From NCBI GenBank assembly GCA_007136055.1, contig SLHT01000019.1:1-5409 (forward strand): a stretch of DNA of 5,409 bases. Direction: 5' to 3'. Shown here in pieces: positions 1-5,288 of this stretch. This DNA is from Syntrophomonadaceae bacterium. Lineage in GTDB: Bacteria > Bacillota > Dethiobacteria > DTU022. A program made the translations under genes and the position numbers. The notes below the pieces were generated by a model. It was not told where the DNA came from. It made no database searches and worked only from the letters and a program-made list of their open reading frames with translations. Positions within the stretch are counted from its first letter, which is position 1. Every line of letters begins with the position of its first letter.

Positions 1-69
1 ATATAATATTTATATTTAGAACTGAGAACAAATTCTGCAGAAAAGTGATAATTCAAGACCTAACCCTAA
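1..69. repeat. Inverted-repeat mobile element, copy 1 (right part, runs off window)
   Basis: This is the right portion of a small repeat element whose other copy is at 3869-3952. Aligned over 1-69 and 3886-3953, the two copies match at most positions with one small indel; the blocks GAACTGAGAA and AAGTGATAATTCAAGACCT are identical. The right terminal 17 bases (52-68) match those of copy 2 (3936-3952) except for one G/A change. The left inverted repeat should lie just outside the window. The terminal motif AGGGTCAGGTCTTGAA resembles ends I associate with REP-associated (IS200-like) transposase elements, but no transposase is present here, so a non-autonomous element is inferred. It interrupts the methyltransferase-like gene that starts at 181. 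Confidence 0.75.
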
Positions 70-181
70 TATTCTTGCTCCCTGGAGAAAGCTTCAGTTT
101 ATCTAATATAGTTCTTATAACAGGTTCCCGGTAAATATTTGACAACTCCAATTTATTTAGGTATTTTTCCGTATCATACAT
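53..181 (-). pseudogene. Truncated N-terminus of a second SAM-methyltransferase-like gene, cut by repeat element
   Basis: A reading frame of 42 codons starts at ATG 181, preceded by a GGTGG-type ribosome binding site (about 190-194), 26 bp after the stop of the complete methyltransferase gene. The residues MYDTEKYLNKLELSNIYREP, then a segment ending KLKLSPGSK, look like the helical lead-in of class I methyltransferases, in which SPGSK is normally followed at once by the SAM-binding motif I (VLDxGCGxG type). Instead the frame runs into repeat-element sequence at about 68-70, reads NIRVRS and stops inside the terminal repeat. The catalytic core is therefore missing from this window; any remainder would lie beyond the element to the left. 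The family call is an inference from about 36 residues. An in-frame ATG at 253 lies inside the upstream gene and is less likely to be the start. Confidence 0.55.
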
Positions 182-207
182 TTTACTCACCACCAATTGA
201 TGCGGGG

Positions 208-1008
208 TCATGAAAGTGGATAAATGGCTGGTTTTTGAAAGGAAACTATCCAAAATTTCCCATCAAGAAGTTTGTCTTCCTTGATATCTAGCATTTTATC
301 AGGAATAAGTTTGATGGGAGGAATAAACAGCTCTGGATCCGGCAAAAACCGGCTTATGAATTTTGAAATACCGCCTTGTTTTTCTCTAATTGTTGAATCT
401 GATTCGTCAACGATGTAAAGATTTGCACCGGGTTTGGCTACGCGAATCATTTCATCAACAGCCTTTTTTTTGTCGTTAAAAAAGTTAAAACCTCCCACAT
501 GGAACACTACATCAAATAGCTCGTTGCCAAAAGGCAGAGCTTCAGCATTTCCCTGGACCAGGCCTGCATCAATCCCCCATTTTTTCAGGTTTTTCCTGCA
601 CTTGCGAAGCATACCAAAGGAGATGTCATTGCCAAAATAGTGGCCTTCAACGCCGTTGTTCTTCATGTTTAACAACTGCTGTCCAGTCCCTACGGAGGTC
701 TCCAGGATATAATCACCGGATTTTACTTTCATGATCCCGGCAATTTCTGATAGCCATCGCTTCGCAATGTTAAACTTGTAAAGCAGATCGTACAAATAGC
801 TGCCCATATTGTAACCTTTTTGCTGCTTCCGGTTCCTTCCGAATACATCATCCTCGCGCAGAATTATCGGTATCCCGTCCCTTACGGGAAAGCCTTCCCC
901 GGTCACCTTATCTATTAGGAAACCGTTATTAATTTCCAGCAAGCTGCCGGTACCTGGATTACGCATCAAAGGGAGCATTTCTTTTAGTCTGTTTTCTGCA
1001 TTATTCAC
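208..1008 (-). CDS. Class I SAM-dependent methyltransferase with Trm112-like N-terminal segment
   Basis: This is a predicted cytosolic methyltransferase of the UbiE/Methyltransf_11 type; the substrate cannot be told. Numbered from the GTG start, residues about 13-50 (MLPLMRNPGTGSLLEI, then GFPVRDGIPIIL) resemble the Trm112-like lead domain found before many such enzymes, but the usual zinc-binding CPxC cysteines are replaced by NPGTG. Motif I is ILETSVGTG (101-109), the acidic ribose-binding residue is probably Asp128 in GNDIS, motif III is GNAEALPF (153-160) followed by LFDVVF, and a late RVAKPGANLYIVDE strand matches the post-motif region. The length of 266 residues is normal. I chose GTG 1008 because GAGGTGG (1014-1020) lies 5 bases upstream; an in-frame ATG at 1029 adds 7 residues but has no ribosome binding site. 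The gene lies 132 bp after the TetR gene on the same strand and may be its partner. The truncated methyltransferase-like gene follows 26 bp downstream. Confidence 0.9.
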   Translation of the reverse strand: MNNAENRLKEMLPLMRNPGTGSLLEINNGFLIDKVTGEGFPVRDGIPIILREDDVFGRNRKQQKGYNMGSYLYDLLYKFNIAKRWLSEIAGIMKVKSGDYILETSVGTGQQLLNMKNNGVEGHYFGNDISFGMLRKCRKNLKKWGIDAGLVQGNAEALPFGNELFDVVFHVGGFNFFNDKKKAVDEMIRVAKPGANLYIVDESDSTIREKQGGISKFISRFLPDPELFIPPIKLIPDKMLDIKEDKLLDGKFWIVSFQKPAIYPLS

Positions 1009-1140
1009 CCATTCCACCTCTTTCCCCATTTAAATACTTAACTATTGCCGAGTTTTTCTTCCTAAAATTAGCATCTTCTCAATCTTTTGTACGCTCTATA
1101 AGCTGCTGGCGAGGTCATATCAGCCCGGACACAGACCCTG
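1009..1140 (-). other. Intergenic region between TetR gene and methyltransferase gene
   Basis: About 130 bp contain the GAGGTGG ribosome binding site (1014-1020) that decides the GTG start of the methyltransferase. I see no convincing sigma-A promoter and no hairpin followed by a T tract, so read-through from the TetR promoter is possible but not shown. Confidence 0.4.
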
Positions 1141-1842
1141 CTATCCCATGATTTTCTCACACATACTTTCAGCAGTTCCTCCCATTACCTCTTCAACAAC
1201 CAGGGAACCTTTCTCCAGGCCAAGGGTATCCTCCAGCAGCTTTTGAAAAAAACGGTATTTCCTCTTAATTGTATCCAGTATCTCTTTATTTCTCTCTCGC
1301 AGGGCTTCGTAGAAAAGGTCAGTTATCTCCTGTTGGTGCATGATAAAAAGCTTGACATAGAACTCGGCTGCCTCTTCCGGATATCTGGTTTTGAAAGTAC
1401 CTTCTTTGACCCCCTGGAGAATTATCTTTTTCATAACCGGAGCTATATGTTCCCGCGCAAAATCGTAAATCTTTTTCTCAAGCTGCACATTTTTGCCACC
1501 GGAATAAAGTTCAGAAAGAAAAGCAGCGGTCTCAACAATTTTGTCACCCTTGTAAGCATTAACCTTTCTAATATACTCGTTGGTTTTTTCCAGGGCACTA
1601 AGATCGTCACGCGCATCTATCTCCTCAAATATGACCACCATATCACCGATTAGCATCCGAACAATATCCTCGAGCAGTTCTTCCTTGGAATTATAATGAT
1701 GATAAAACCCTCCCTTGGAAATTCCCGCTTCGTCAATAATGTCGTTTACCGTGGTCTTTTCATAGCCCTTTACGGCAAAGAGCTGCAGCGCCGTCTGGAT
1801 GATCTGAGCCTTCCTCTCTTTCGGTAAAAGCTTTTTATGCAT
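1141..1842 (-). CDS. TetR/AcrR-family transcriptional repressor
   Basis: This is a DNA-binding repressor of 233 residues. The N-terminal TetR helix-turn-helix spans residues about 9-57: KAQIIQTALQLFAVKGYEKT, then TVNDIIDEAGISKGGFYHHY and NSKEELL. The recognition helix region ISKGGFYHHY is the family hallmark. The rest is the all-helical ligand-binding and dimer domain, too variable to name a ligand. I chose ATG 1842 because AGGAGG (1848-1853) ends 5 bases upstream of it; the ATG at 1863 would put this site inside the coding region. A TTGACA promoter lies upstream, with a perfect 19-bp palindrome (1882-1900) at the expected transcription start, so autorepression is very likely. The methyltransferase gene lies downstream on the same strand and could be co-transcribed and co-regulated. 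The AT-rich flanks with a CCGAC/GTCGG core are typical of TetR operators. Confidence 0.95.
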   Translation of the reverse strand: MHKKLLPKERKAQIIQTALQLFAVKGYEKTTVNDIIDEAGISKGGFYHHYNSKEELLEDIVRMLIGDMVVIFEEIDARDDLSALEKTNEYIRKVNAYKGDKIVETAAFLSELYSGGKNVQLEKKIYDFAREHIAPVMKKIILQGVKEGTFKTRYPEEAAEFYVKLFIMHQQEITDLFYEALRERNKEILDTIKRKYRFFQKLLEDTLGLEKGSLVVEEVMGGTAESMCEKIMG

Positions 1843-1847
1843 GGTTG

Positions 1848-1853
1848 CCTCCT
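1848..1853 (-). promoter_or_regulatory. Ribosome binding site deciding the TetR start
   Basis: AGGAGG read on the minus strand, 5 bases from ATG 1842. It fixes that ATG rather than the in-frame ATG at 1863. Confidence 0.85.
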
Positions 1854-1881
1854 GACAAATCATTAGTGTTTCACACTCATA

Positions 1882-1900
1882 AAAACCGACGGTCGGTTTT
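1882..1900. promoter_or_regulatory. TetR operator, 19-bp perfect palindrome
   Basis: AAAACCGAC-G-GTCGGTTTT has two perfect 9-base arms around a single central base. It sits just downstream of the -10 element and covers the predicted transcription start of the TetR gene, about 40 bp before its start codon. This is the classic position for an autorepressed TetR-family gene. The binding protein is inferred to be the adjacent regulator. Confidence 0.85.
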
Positions 1901-1905
1901 ATAGT

Positions 1906-1935
1906 ATAATATCATCTACTCAAGCTGGTTGTCAA
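1906..1935 (-). promoter_or_regulatory. Sigma-A promoter of the TetR gene at 1141-1842
   Basis: On the minus strand, TTGACA (1930-1935) and TATTAT (1906-1911) are 18 bp apart. A TATACT at 1903-1908 would need a 21-bp spacer and is less likely. The start point would fall at about 1899, inside the palindromic operator. Confidence 0.7.
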
Positions 1936-1950
1936 GACATTTCTTTGTCA

Positions 1951-2205
1951 TTATATTACCCCACCGGTAGCCTTATTATAGCGATAGAATGCTGGCAAAC
2001 CGTCCCTTGTTTTATACCTCAAGAGAGCGTTTCTTCTATATTCTCCTATAAAATCTTTAACCCCTGAAAGCAGAAACCGGAAACAGGGATAGCCCTGCCT
2101 CCGGAACGTTTCTGCCAGCACTTCCATTATGTTTTGATGTACACTGTAAATTCGGTCAAGCTGCGGCAGATTCCACCTTTCTCTTTCTTCTTCTTTCCCA
2201 GGCAT
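1951..2205 (-). CDS. Doubtful small ORF overlapping the end of the duplicated membrane protein gene
   Basis: From ATG 2205 an 84-codon frame reads MPGKEEERERW, then NLPQLDRIYSVHQNIMEVLA and, near the end, DFIGEYRRNALLRYKTRDG. It overlaps the last 50 bp of the upstream gene in another frame. The part beyond that stop (1951-2155) has a protein-like composition with mixed hydrophobic and charged residues, and it fills the only space before the next promoter. Against it, there is no ribosome binding site before ATG 2205 and I recognise no family. It could be a translationally coupled small gene, a decayed gene fragment or chance. Confidence 0.35.
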   Translation of the reverse strand: MPGKEEERERWNLPQLDRIYSVHQNIMEVLAETFRRQGYPCFRFLLSGVKDFIGEYRRNALLRYKTRDGLPAFYRYNKATGGVI

Positions 2206-3112
2206 AGAAAGCGAGAGCAAAAACGAGCGTCTGAACGATAATTTCCGGCAGGCCGACCGCTGCTTCTTGCAACATGACCAGGAACGACTCAGGCACAACA
2301 AACATAGCCGGTATAACTTTCAATCCGAAGAGCAGGCCGAAAAGCTTTAGCCAACCGAACTTGCCGGTCATGTATGTATTATAAAAAGGAAAAAGCAGCA
2401 GAGCCAGAATTGCACCCCTGAAAAACTGGCCAAAGAAAACGGCAGCCACCATACCAATACTTTCCAGGTCCCGCCACAGGGCAAAAGCTTCCATAGTTGC
2501 CAGGGCTTCCTCGTAACCGGATATTTCATAGAATAGCGAACCTACAAGTATATAAATGATGACATGAAACAGGGTATACCTTAAAGTATAACCTCGTAAC
2601 CATTTAGGTGATGCTGTTTCCGACCAGAAACCGCGCCATTGACATTCAACCTTTCCAATGAGCCCAATGCTTCTTCTTTCCCAACCCAGGAAAAGAAAAG
2701 CGATAGCCATTGCCTGTAAAAGCCCTGCAGCCAAAACCAGGGCATGTTCAACCAGCGTGGTGTGAGTATAGATCATCCCTTCGATACTACCCGGTTTGGG
2801 TTCAAGGTTGCCTAACAGGGCTACTCCCCACAGGGCACAGACCAGGATCGCGAAACCGCGGTTCCCCTTAACAATCAAATCATAGAAGGGGTACAAAACC
2901 AGACCTATAAAGAACCCGCGCAGCACCTGGGTCACAGGTTCATTTATATCTATGCTGTAGGGTTTGAAAAAATCAAGCGCAACCCTGCTCTCTGCAGGCA
3001 GTGCATTTTGCAAATTTATGAATATCAAACCTACGGCAAGATATAGTAACATGTAAAGCAGTGTAAACCGGGCTGCATACGTCCAAAAATTGTTTTTAGC
3101 TATCTGATTCAT
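2156..3112 (-). CDS. Eight-helix membrane protein with internal duplication, unknown function
   Basis: This is a 318-residue integral membrane protein that I do not recognise. It consists of two related halves (residues about 9-148 and 171-308), each with about four hydrophobic helices. The halves share landmarks: TYAARFTLLYMLLYLAVG against GYTLRYTLFHVIIYILVG; LRGFFIGLVLYPFYD against FRGAILALLLFPFYN; and a terminal LFLGWERR against AFYAWERRR. A Trp-rich linker with a Cys joins them. ATG 3112 is chosen because AAGGAGG (3121-3127) lies 8 bases upstream; an ATG at 3169 lies deep inside the preceding gene and lacks this site. The gene overlaps the upstream TetR gene by 17 bp, so the two are translationally coupled. 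It is therefore the likely target of that regulator, as is common for TetR-controlled membrane or efflux proteins, but transport activity is not shown. The basic tail RRRKRK suggests a cytoplasmic C-terminus. Confidence 0.85.
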   Translation of the reverse strand: MNQIAKNNFWTYAARFTLLYMLLYLAVGLIFINLQNALPAESRVALDFFKPYSIDINEPVTQVLRGFFIGLVLYPFYDLIVKGNRGFAILVCALWGVALLGNLEPKPGSIEGMIYTHTTLVEHALVLAAGLLQAMAIAFLFLGWERRSIGLIGKVECQWRGFWSETASPKWLRGYTLRYTLFHVIIYILVGSLFYEISGYEEALATMEAFALWRDLESIGMVAAVFFGQFFRGAILALLLFPFYNTYMTGKFGWLKLFGLLFGLKVIPAMFVVPESFLVMLQEAAVGLPEIIVQTLVFALAFYAWERRRKRKVESAAA

Positions 3113-3704
3113 CTTTACTTCCTCCTTCAACTTTTTGAATGCCCCAGGTATAGAAAGCTTCTCCTGCATTCATCAGGAATTGCATGATCGAACGGTTTGA
3201 ATTTGACCCAAATGTTCCTGCATTAATCAGCATCGCTAACCCATGAGTAAAGATCCAAGTATACTGGATCACTGCTTCCTGGCCTGAGCTTTTTAACTCT
3301 TTTAGGGCTTTGCCCTCTTCACTGTCTTCACCAAACTCAGAATAAAATGATTCTCTCATACCTCCCCCATTCTCCAGATCCAGCTGGTTCGGGCTCTCCA
3401 GGAAAAGAAAACGGAATAGATTATTTTCATCCCGGGCAAAAACAACATAGCCAAATGCAAGATTTAGCAATACATGCTCAGAATACTTTTCGCGCTGATA
3501 AGTTTTTAATTGCTCACGCGCTCTTAAGCGAATCTCTTTTTCCAGTTCTTCAACCGAGCTGACATGTGAATAAATCGGCATGGTCGATGAGCCCAGTTTT
3601 TTGGCAATAGCACGGGTAGTTACCTTGCTCCATCCGGCTTCACGAACCAGTTTGAATGCTGCATCAATAATTTGCTCTCTCGAATAAACGCTAGGCTGTT
3701 TCAA
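3096..3704 (-). CDS. TetR-family repressor with WHG-like C-terminal domain
   Basis: This regulator has 202 residues. The helix-turn-helix covers residues about 8-55: SREQIIDAAFKLVREAGWSK, TTRAIAKKLGSSTMPIYSHV and SSVEEL, with STMPIYSHV as the recognition helix. The segment THGLAMLINAGTF (153-165) resembles the HG-containing core of the WHG/TetR_C_33 type C-terminal domain; the ligand is unknown. The start is TTG 3704, supported by GGAGGTGA (3711-3718), a near-perfect anti-16S match, 6 bases upstream; the ATG at 3720 is out of frame. Upstream is a consensus sigma-A promoter overlaid by three tandem 19-bp operator repeats, so tight autorepression is inferred. The last codons contain the ribosome binding site of the membrane protein gene, which starts 17 bp before this stop. 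The two genes form an operon. Confidence 0.95.
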   Translation of the reverse strand: MKQPSVYSREQIIDAAFKLVREAGWSKVTTRAIAKKLGSSTMPIYSHVSSVEELEKEIRLRAREQLKTYQREKYSEHVLLNLAFGYVVFARDENNLFRFLFLESPNQLDLENGGGMRESFYSEFGEDSEEGKALKELKSSGQEAVIQYTWIFTHGLAMLINAGTFGSNSNRSIMQFLMNAGEAFYTWGIQKVEGGSKDESDS

Positions 3705-3710
3705 ACTTAT

Positions 3711-3718
3711 TCACCTCC
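3711..3718 (-). promoter_or_regulatory. Near-perfect Shine-Dalgarno before a TTG start
   Basis: GGAGGTGA on the minus strand, 6 bases from TTG 3704. A strong site paired with a weak start codon decides this start. Confidence 0.85.
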
Positions 3719-3721
3719 ATA

Positions 3722-3778
3722 ATAACGCTTGTTTTATTATATAACAATTGTTATTATATATAACGATTATTATTTTGT
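3722..3778. promoter_or_regulatory. Triple 19-bp tandem operator of the WHG-type TetR
   Basis: Three head-to-tail 19-bp units begin exactly 19 bp apart at 3722, 3741 and 3760, each opening with ATAAC. The middle unit contains a perfect 14-bp palindrome, ATAACAATTGTTAT (3741-3754); the outer units are imperfect versions (ATAACGCTTGTTTTAT and ATAACGATTAT). Unit 3 lies in the -10/-35 spacer, unit 2 overlaps the -10 and start point, and unit 1 lies in the leader just upstream of the ribosome binding site. Cooperative binding by the adjacent TetR protein is inferred. Confidence 0.7.
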
Positions 3779-3781
3779 CAA
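3753..3781 (-). promoter_or_regulatory. Perfect-consensus sigma-A promoter of the TetR/membrane-protein operon
   Basis: On the minus strand TTGACA (3776-3781), a 17-bp spacer and TATAAT (3753-3758) match the consensus at all twelve bases. Transcription should start near 3746, inside operator unit 2. A promoter this strong presumably needs tight repression. Confidence 0.85.
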
Positions 3782-3868
3782 GATCTTATTTCTCCGTTTT
3801 TAAAAGTTGTTTTTGGAATAAAATATCCGGGGTTAATAAATCAATATATATTTTCAAGTACAAACAAA

Positions 3869-3952
3869 TAGGGTCAAGTCTTGAAATATAAGATTTTTAC
3901 TTGGAACTGAGAAAATAACTACAAAAAAGTGATAATTCAAGACCTGACCCTA
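3869..3952. repeat. 84-bp inverted-repeat element, copy 2 (complete)
   Basis: The ends TAGGGTCAAGTCTTGAA (3869-3885) and the reverse complement of 3936-3952 match at 16 of 17 bases, and weak pairing continues inward. The interior carries no gene. Copy 1 at 1-69 shows the same interior. I see no clear target duplication. The element lies 14 bp beyond the stop of the small membrane protein gene and about 90 bp upstream of the TetR promoter. It could fold into a stem-loop in RNA, but no T tract follows it in the direction of the minus-strand genes, so it is not called a terminator. Confidence 0.75.
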
Positions 3953-3966
3953 AAGTTTTTTTGTTA

Positions 3967-4452
3967 TTACTCACTTATAGCTTTATTAATATCCATCCTG
4001 AAAACAGAAGTGAGAAGTAGATATCCAAAAACTACTCCAATTATTGGATTTGCTGAAGTTGAAATAGATATATGATTTAACACAGCAAAGCCAACATCAT
4101 CCCCAAAAACCCAAGTTGAAAGCCAATATGGTATACCATGAATCCACCATTTTAATGTTGGGGAAATGTTAACTATAATAATAAGTAACAGTGGTAACCC
4201 TACTGCGGCAAGCTTTACCCAATCTACTCTCCATTTTCCCTTTTTCCGCACTTCGCTGATAAAACCTGGAAGGGCAATACCAAATCCCAGCAAAGTTGAT
4301 AACCCCACCCAGTATACATTCATTGAATCAGCACTGATGGTTCCAGTTACAGAAACCAAATAACGCAGATATTGTTCTCCGAGCGTGTATAAAAATATTA
4401 ATAGTATTGTATAGAAGAACATACTAAAAAAGCGTTTCTTTTTATTTGTCAT
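3967..4452 (-). CDS. Small four-helix membrane protein next to TIR gene
   Basis: This 161-residue integral membrane protein is not one I recognise. After a basic N-terminus (MTNKKKR) there are four hydrophobic segments at about 8-24, 46-64, 80-98 and 132-150, with a basic loop EVRKKGKWR (67-75) and an aromatic loop LKWWIHGIPYW (100-110) between helices 3 and 4. Positive charges put the N-terminus and the loop after helix 2 in the cytoplasm. GAGGAG (4461-4466) lies 8 bases before the ATG. The gene follows the TIR gene by 88 bp on the same strand with no terminator seen between them, so co-transcription is likely. Both are AT-rich compared with the genes at 2156-3112. A role as a membrane partner or effector of the TIR protein is a guess from position only. 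Confidence 0.8.
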   Translation of the reverse strand: MTNKKKRFFSMFFYTILLIFLYTLGEQYLRYLVSVTGTISADSMNVYWVGLSTLLGFGIALPGFISEVRKKGKWRVDWVKLAAVGLPLLLIIIVNISPTLKWWIHGIPYWLSTWVFGDDVGFAVLNHISISTSANPIIGVVFGYLLLTSVFRMDINKAISE

Positions 4453-4540
4453 ATTCTCATCTCCTCAAAAAACTTTTTTCACGAAGCATCAACTATTTAC
4501 TCCCCCAACTCTAAAGCCTTCTTATCCTTTGGAATGTCTA

Positions 4541-4948
4541 TTAAATATTAAGGGCTTTGCACAATCGTGGAAAGTTTTTTGCCCATCTCTCTTCGGTGGA
4601 TAGATCGGCATAAGCTCTATCACCTATTTCAAGAGGAATAGATCCACCTTTAATTAAGCGGATAGGAATAATGCTACGTTGCCCCTGTTTATTTTCCTTA
4701 ATCATTGCCATCTTAAACTCTCTTTTCACCCAGGAGGTTGGTGGTCTCTTATCAAAAGAGGGACTCAGGCAAATTAAATAATAGCGACATTGATCTATAC
4801 CTTCCGCCATTTTTTGAATAAAATCATCTCCTGGCAATATCTGCTCATCATCAAACCATATTCTTGCACCCTCTTGTTTTAACTCTGATACCAACCTTTC
4901 AACTTTAGCTTTATCACTGCCAGAATAGGAAACAAAAATTTCTGCCAT
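4541..4948 (-). CDS. Stand-alone TIR-domain protein (TIR_2 type), putative NAD-processing enzyme
   Basis: The whole 135-residue protein is one TIR domain. It opens with MAEIFVSYSGSDKAKVERLV (beta-A and box 1), then GARIWFDDEQILPGDDF (28-43; beta-B and BB loop), YYLICLSPSF (56-65; beta-C/D strand) and TSWVKREFKMAM (71-82). In the last, Glu77 of the W-x-x-x-E motif matches the catalytic glutamate of NAD-cleaving TIR enzymes such as SARM1 (known for the family). SIIPIRL and the C-terminal helix complete the fold. No other domain is fused, as in signal-producing TIRs such as ThsB of Thoeris. GGAGGG (4958-4963) lies 9 bases before the ATG. The gene is followed by a small membrane protein gene and sits between mobile-element remnants, which fits an antiphage or stress-signalling role; that role is inferred, not shown. 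Confidence 0.9.
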   Translation of the reverse strand: MAEIFVSYSGSDKAKVERLVSELKQEGARIWFDDEQILPGDDFIQKMAEGIDQCRYYLICLSPSFDKRPPTSWVKREFKMAMIKENKQGQRSIIPIRLIKGGSIPLEIGDRAYADLSTEERWAKNFPRLCKALNI

Positions 4949-5069
4949 TTGATCGCACCCTCCACCAAGAGCTATTTCCTTTATTTACCTATAAGCTAAT
5001 TAGTGTCTCATTTGATAACGCCTGGCACCATTGATTTCTGATTCTATCCATAGTTGATCAAAACTTAAT

Positions 5070-5232
5070 CCGGTGAAACCCGGCCAGTGATTCCGGCCAT
5101 ATCCGGCCAGTTAGAGGGTTCTTCCACCTCGTGAAGAAAAATTCCTGCAATTCTTAAACTTTGCGGGATGAAACAGTGGGGTGCGAAGAACCAGTGACAG
5201 TGTTAGAAATACTAAGACTTACTGAAAAAATG
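5070..5232 (+). mobile_element. Left end of an IS21-family-like element, truncated
   Basis: Three spaced copies of CCGGCCA (5080-5086, 5093-5099, 5103-5109), after a GTGAAACC motif, resemble the multiple short terminal repeats of IS21-family elements. They lie about 100 bp before a plus-strand frame that begins like IstA. The element loses its coding sequence at about 5232, where repeats belonging to another element start. The outer end is unclear, so the left boundary is approximate. Confidence 0.5.
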
Positions 5233-5280
5233 TCAAGGGTAAATGTCAAGGGGACAAATGTCAAGGGGACGGGGGTTTGA
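5200..5280 (+). pseudogene. istA: istA 5' remnant (IS21-family transposase start), truncated
   Basis: A frame opening at GTG 5200 reads VLEILRLTEKMS, which closely resembles the N-terminus of IS21-family IstA transposases (M-x-EILRLxE...S, leading into the helix-turn-helix). After these 12 residues it turns into RVNVKGTNVKGTGV, which is simply the translation of the AAATGTCAAGGG repeats, and stops at 5278. The helix-turn-helix and the DDE catalytic domain are gone from this window. The IS21 call rests on 12 residues plus the upstream CCGGCCA repeats. Confidence 0.55.
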
Positions 5281-5281
5281 C
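5228..5281. repeat. Terminal repeats of REP-associated transposase element
   Basis: Three direct copies of AAATGTCAAGGG start at 5228, 5241 and 5256, followed by GGGGACGGGGG and TTTGAC. The GTCAA at 5260-5264 can pair with TTGAC at 5277-5281. They lie directly behind the 3' end of the transposase fragment at 5289, where REP-associated transposases carry their terminal hairpins. Confidence 0.6.
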
Positions 5282-5288
5282 AACCCAT

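Larger units (their letters stand above)
4949..5288. other. 340-bp region without an intact gene: TIR upstream region and mobile-element debris
   Basis: From 4949 to about 5070 lies the upstream region of the TIR gene; TTATCA-18-TTATAG on the minus strand (about 4990-5020) is only a weak promoter candidate. From 5070 onward come IS21-like terminal repeats, an istA start and the end repeats of a REP-type transposase element, listed separately. No intact reading frame was found. Confidence 0.6.

Noticed and set aside
434..640. Plus-strand 68-codon open frame
   Set aside because: It lies fully inside the methyltransferase gene in the opposite direction and has low-complexity, non-domain content.
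1243..1653. Plus-strand 136-codon open frame
   Set aside because: It lies opposite the TetR gene, which has clear family motifs, a promoter and a ribosome binding site; it has no recognisable domain of its own.
3113..3169. Upstream ATG 3169 as start of the duplicated membrane protein
   Set aside because: It would overlap the TetR gene by 74 bp and has no ribosome binding site, while ATG 3112 has AAGGAGG 8 bases upstream.
3347..3562. Plus-strand 71-codon open frame
   Set aside because: Antisense shadow of the WHG-type TetR gene.
3722..3778. Three 19-bp repeats as a CRISPR-like array
   Set aside because: The units are contiguous with no spacers and overlap a promoter; operators explain them better.
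3869..3952. Inverted-repeat element as a terminator for the TIR operon
   Set aside because: The stem is separated by a loop of about 50 bases and no T tract follows in the minus-strand direction; the second copy inside another gene favours a mobile element.
4166..4363. Plus-strand 65-codon open frame
   Set aside because: Antisense shadow of the small membrane protein gene.
4467..4479. AAAAAACTTTTTT as a terminator between the TIR and membrane genes
   Set aside because: It consists only of A-T pairs with no room for a loop, and sits next to the downstream ribosome binding site; it is not a plausible intrinsic terminator.
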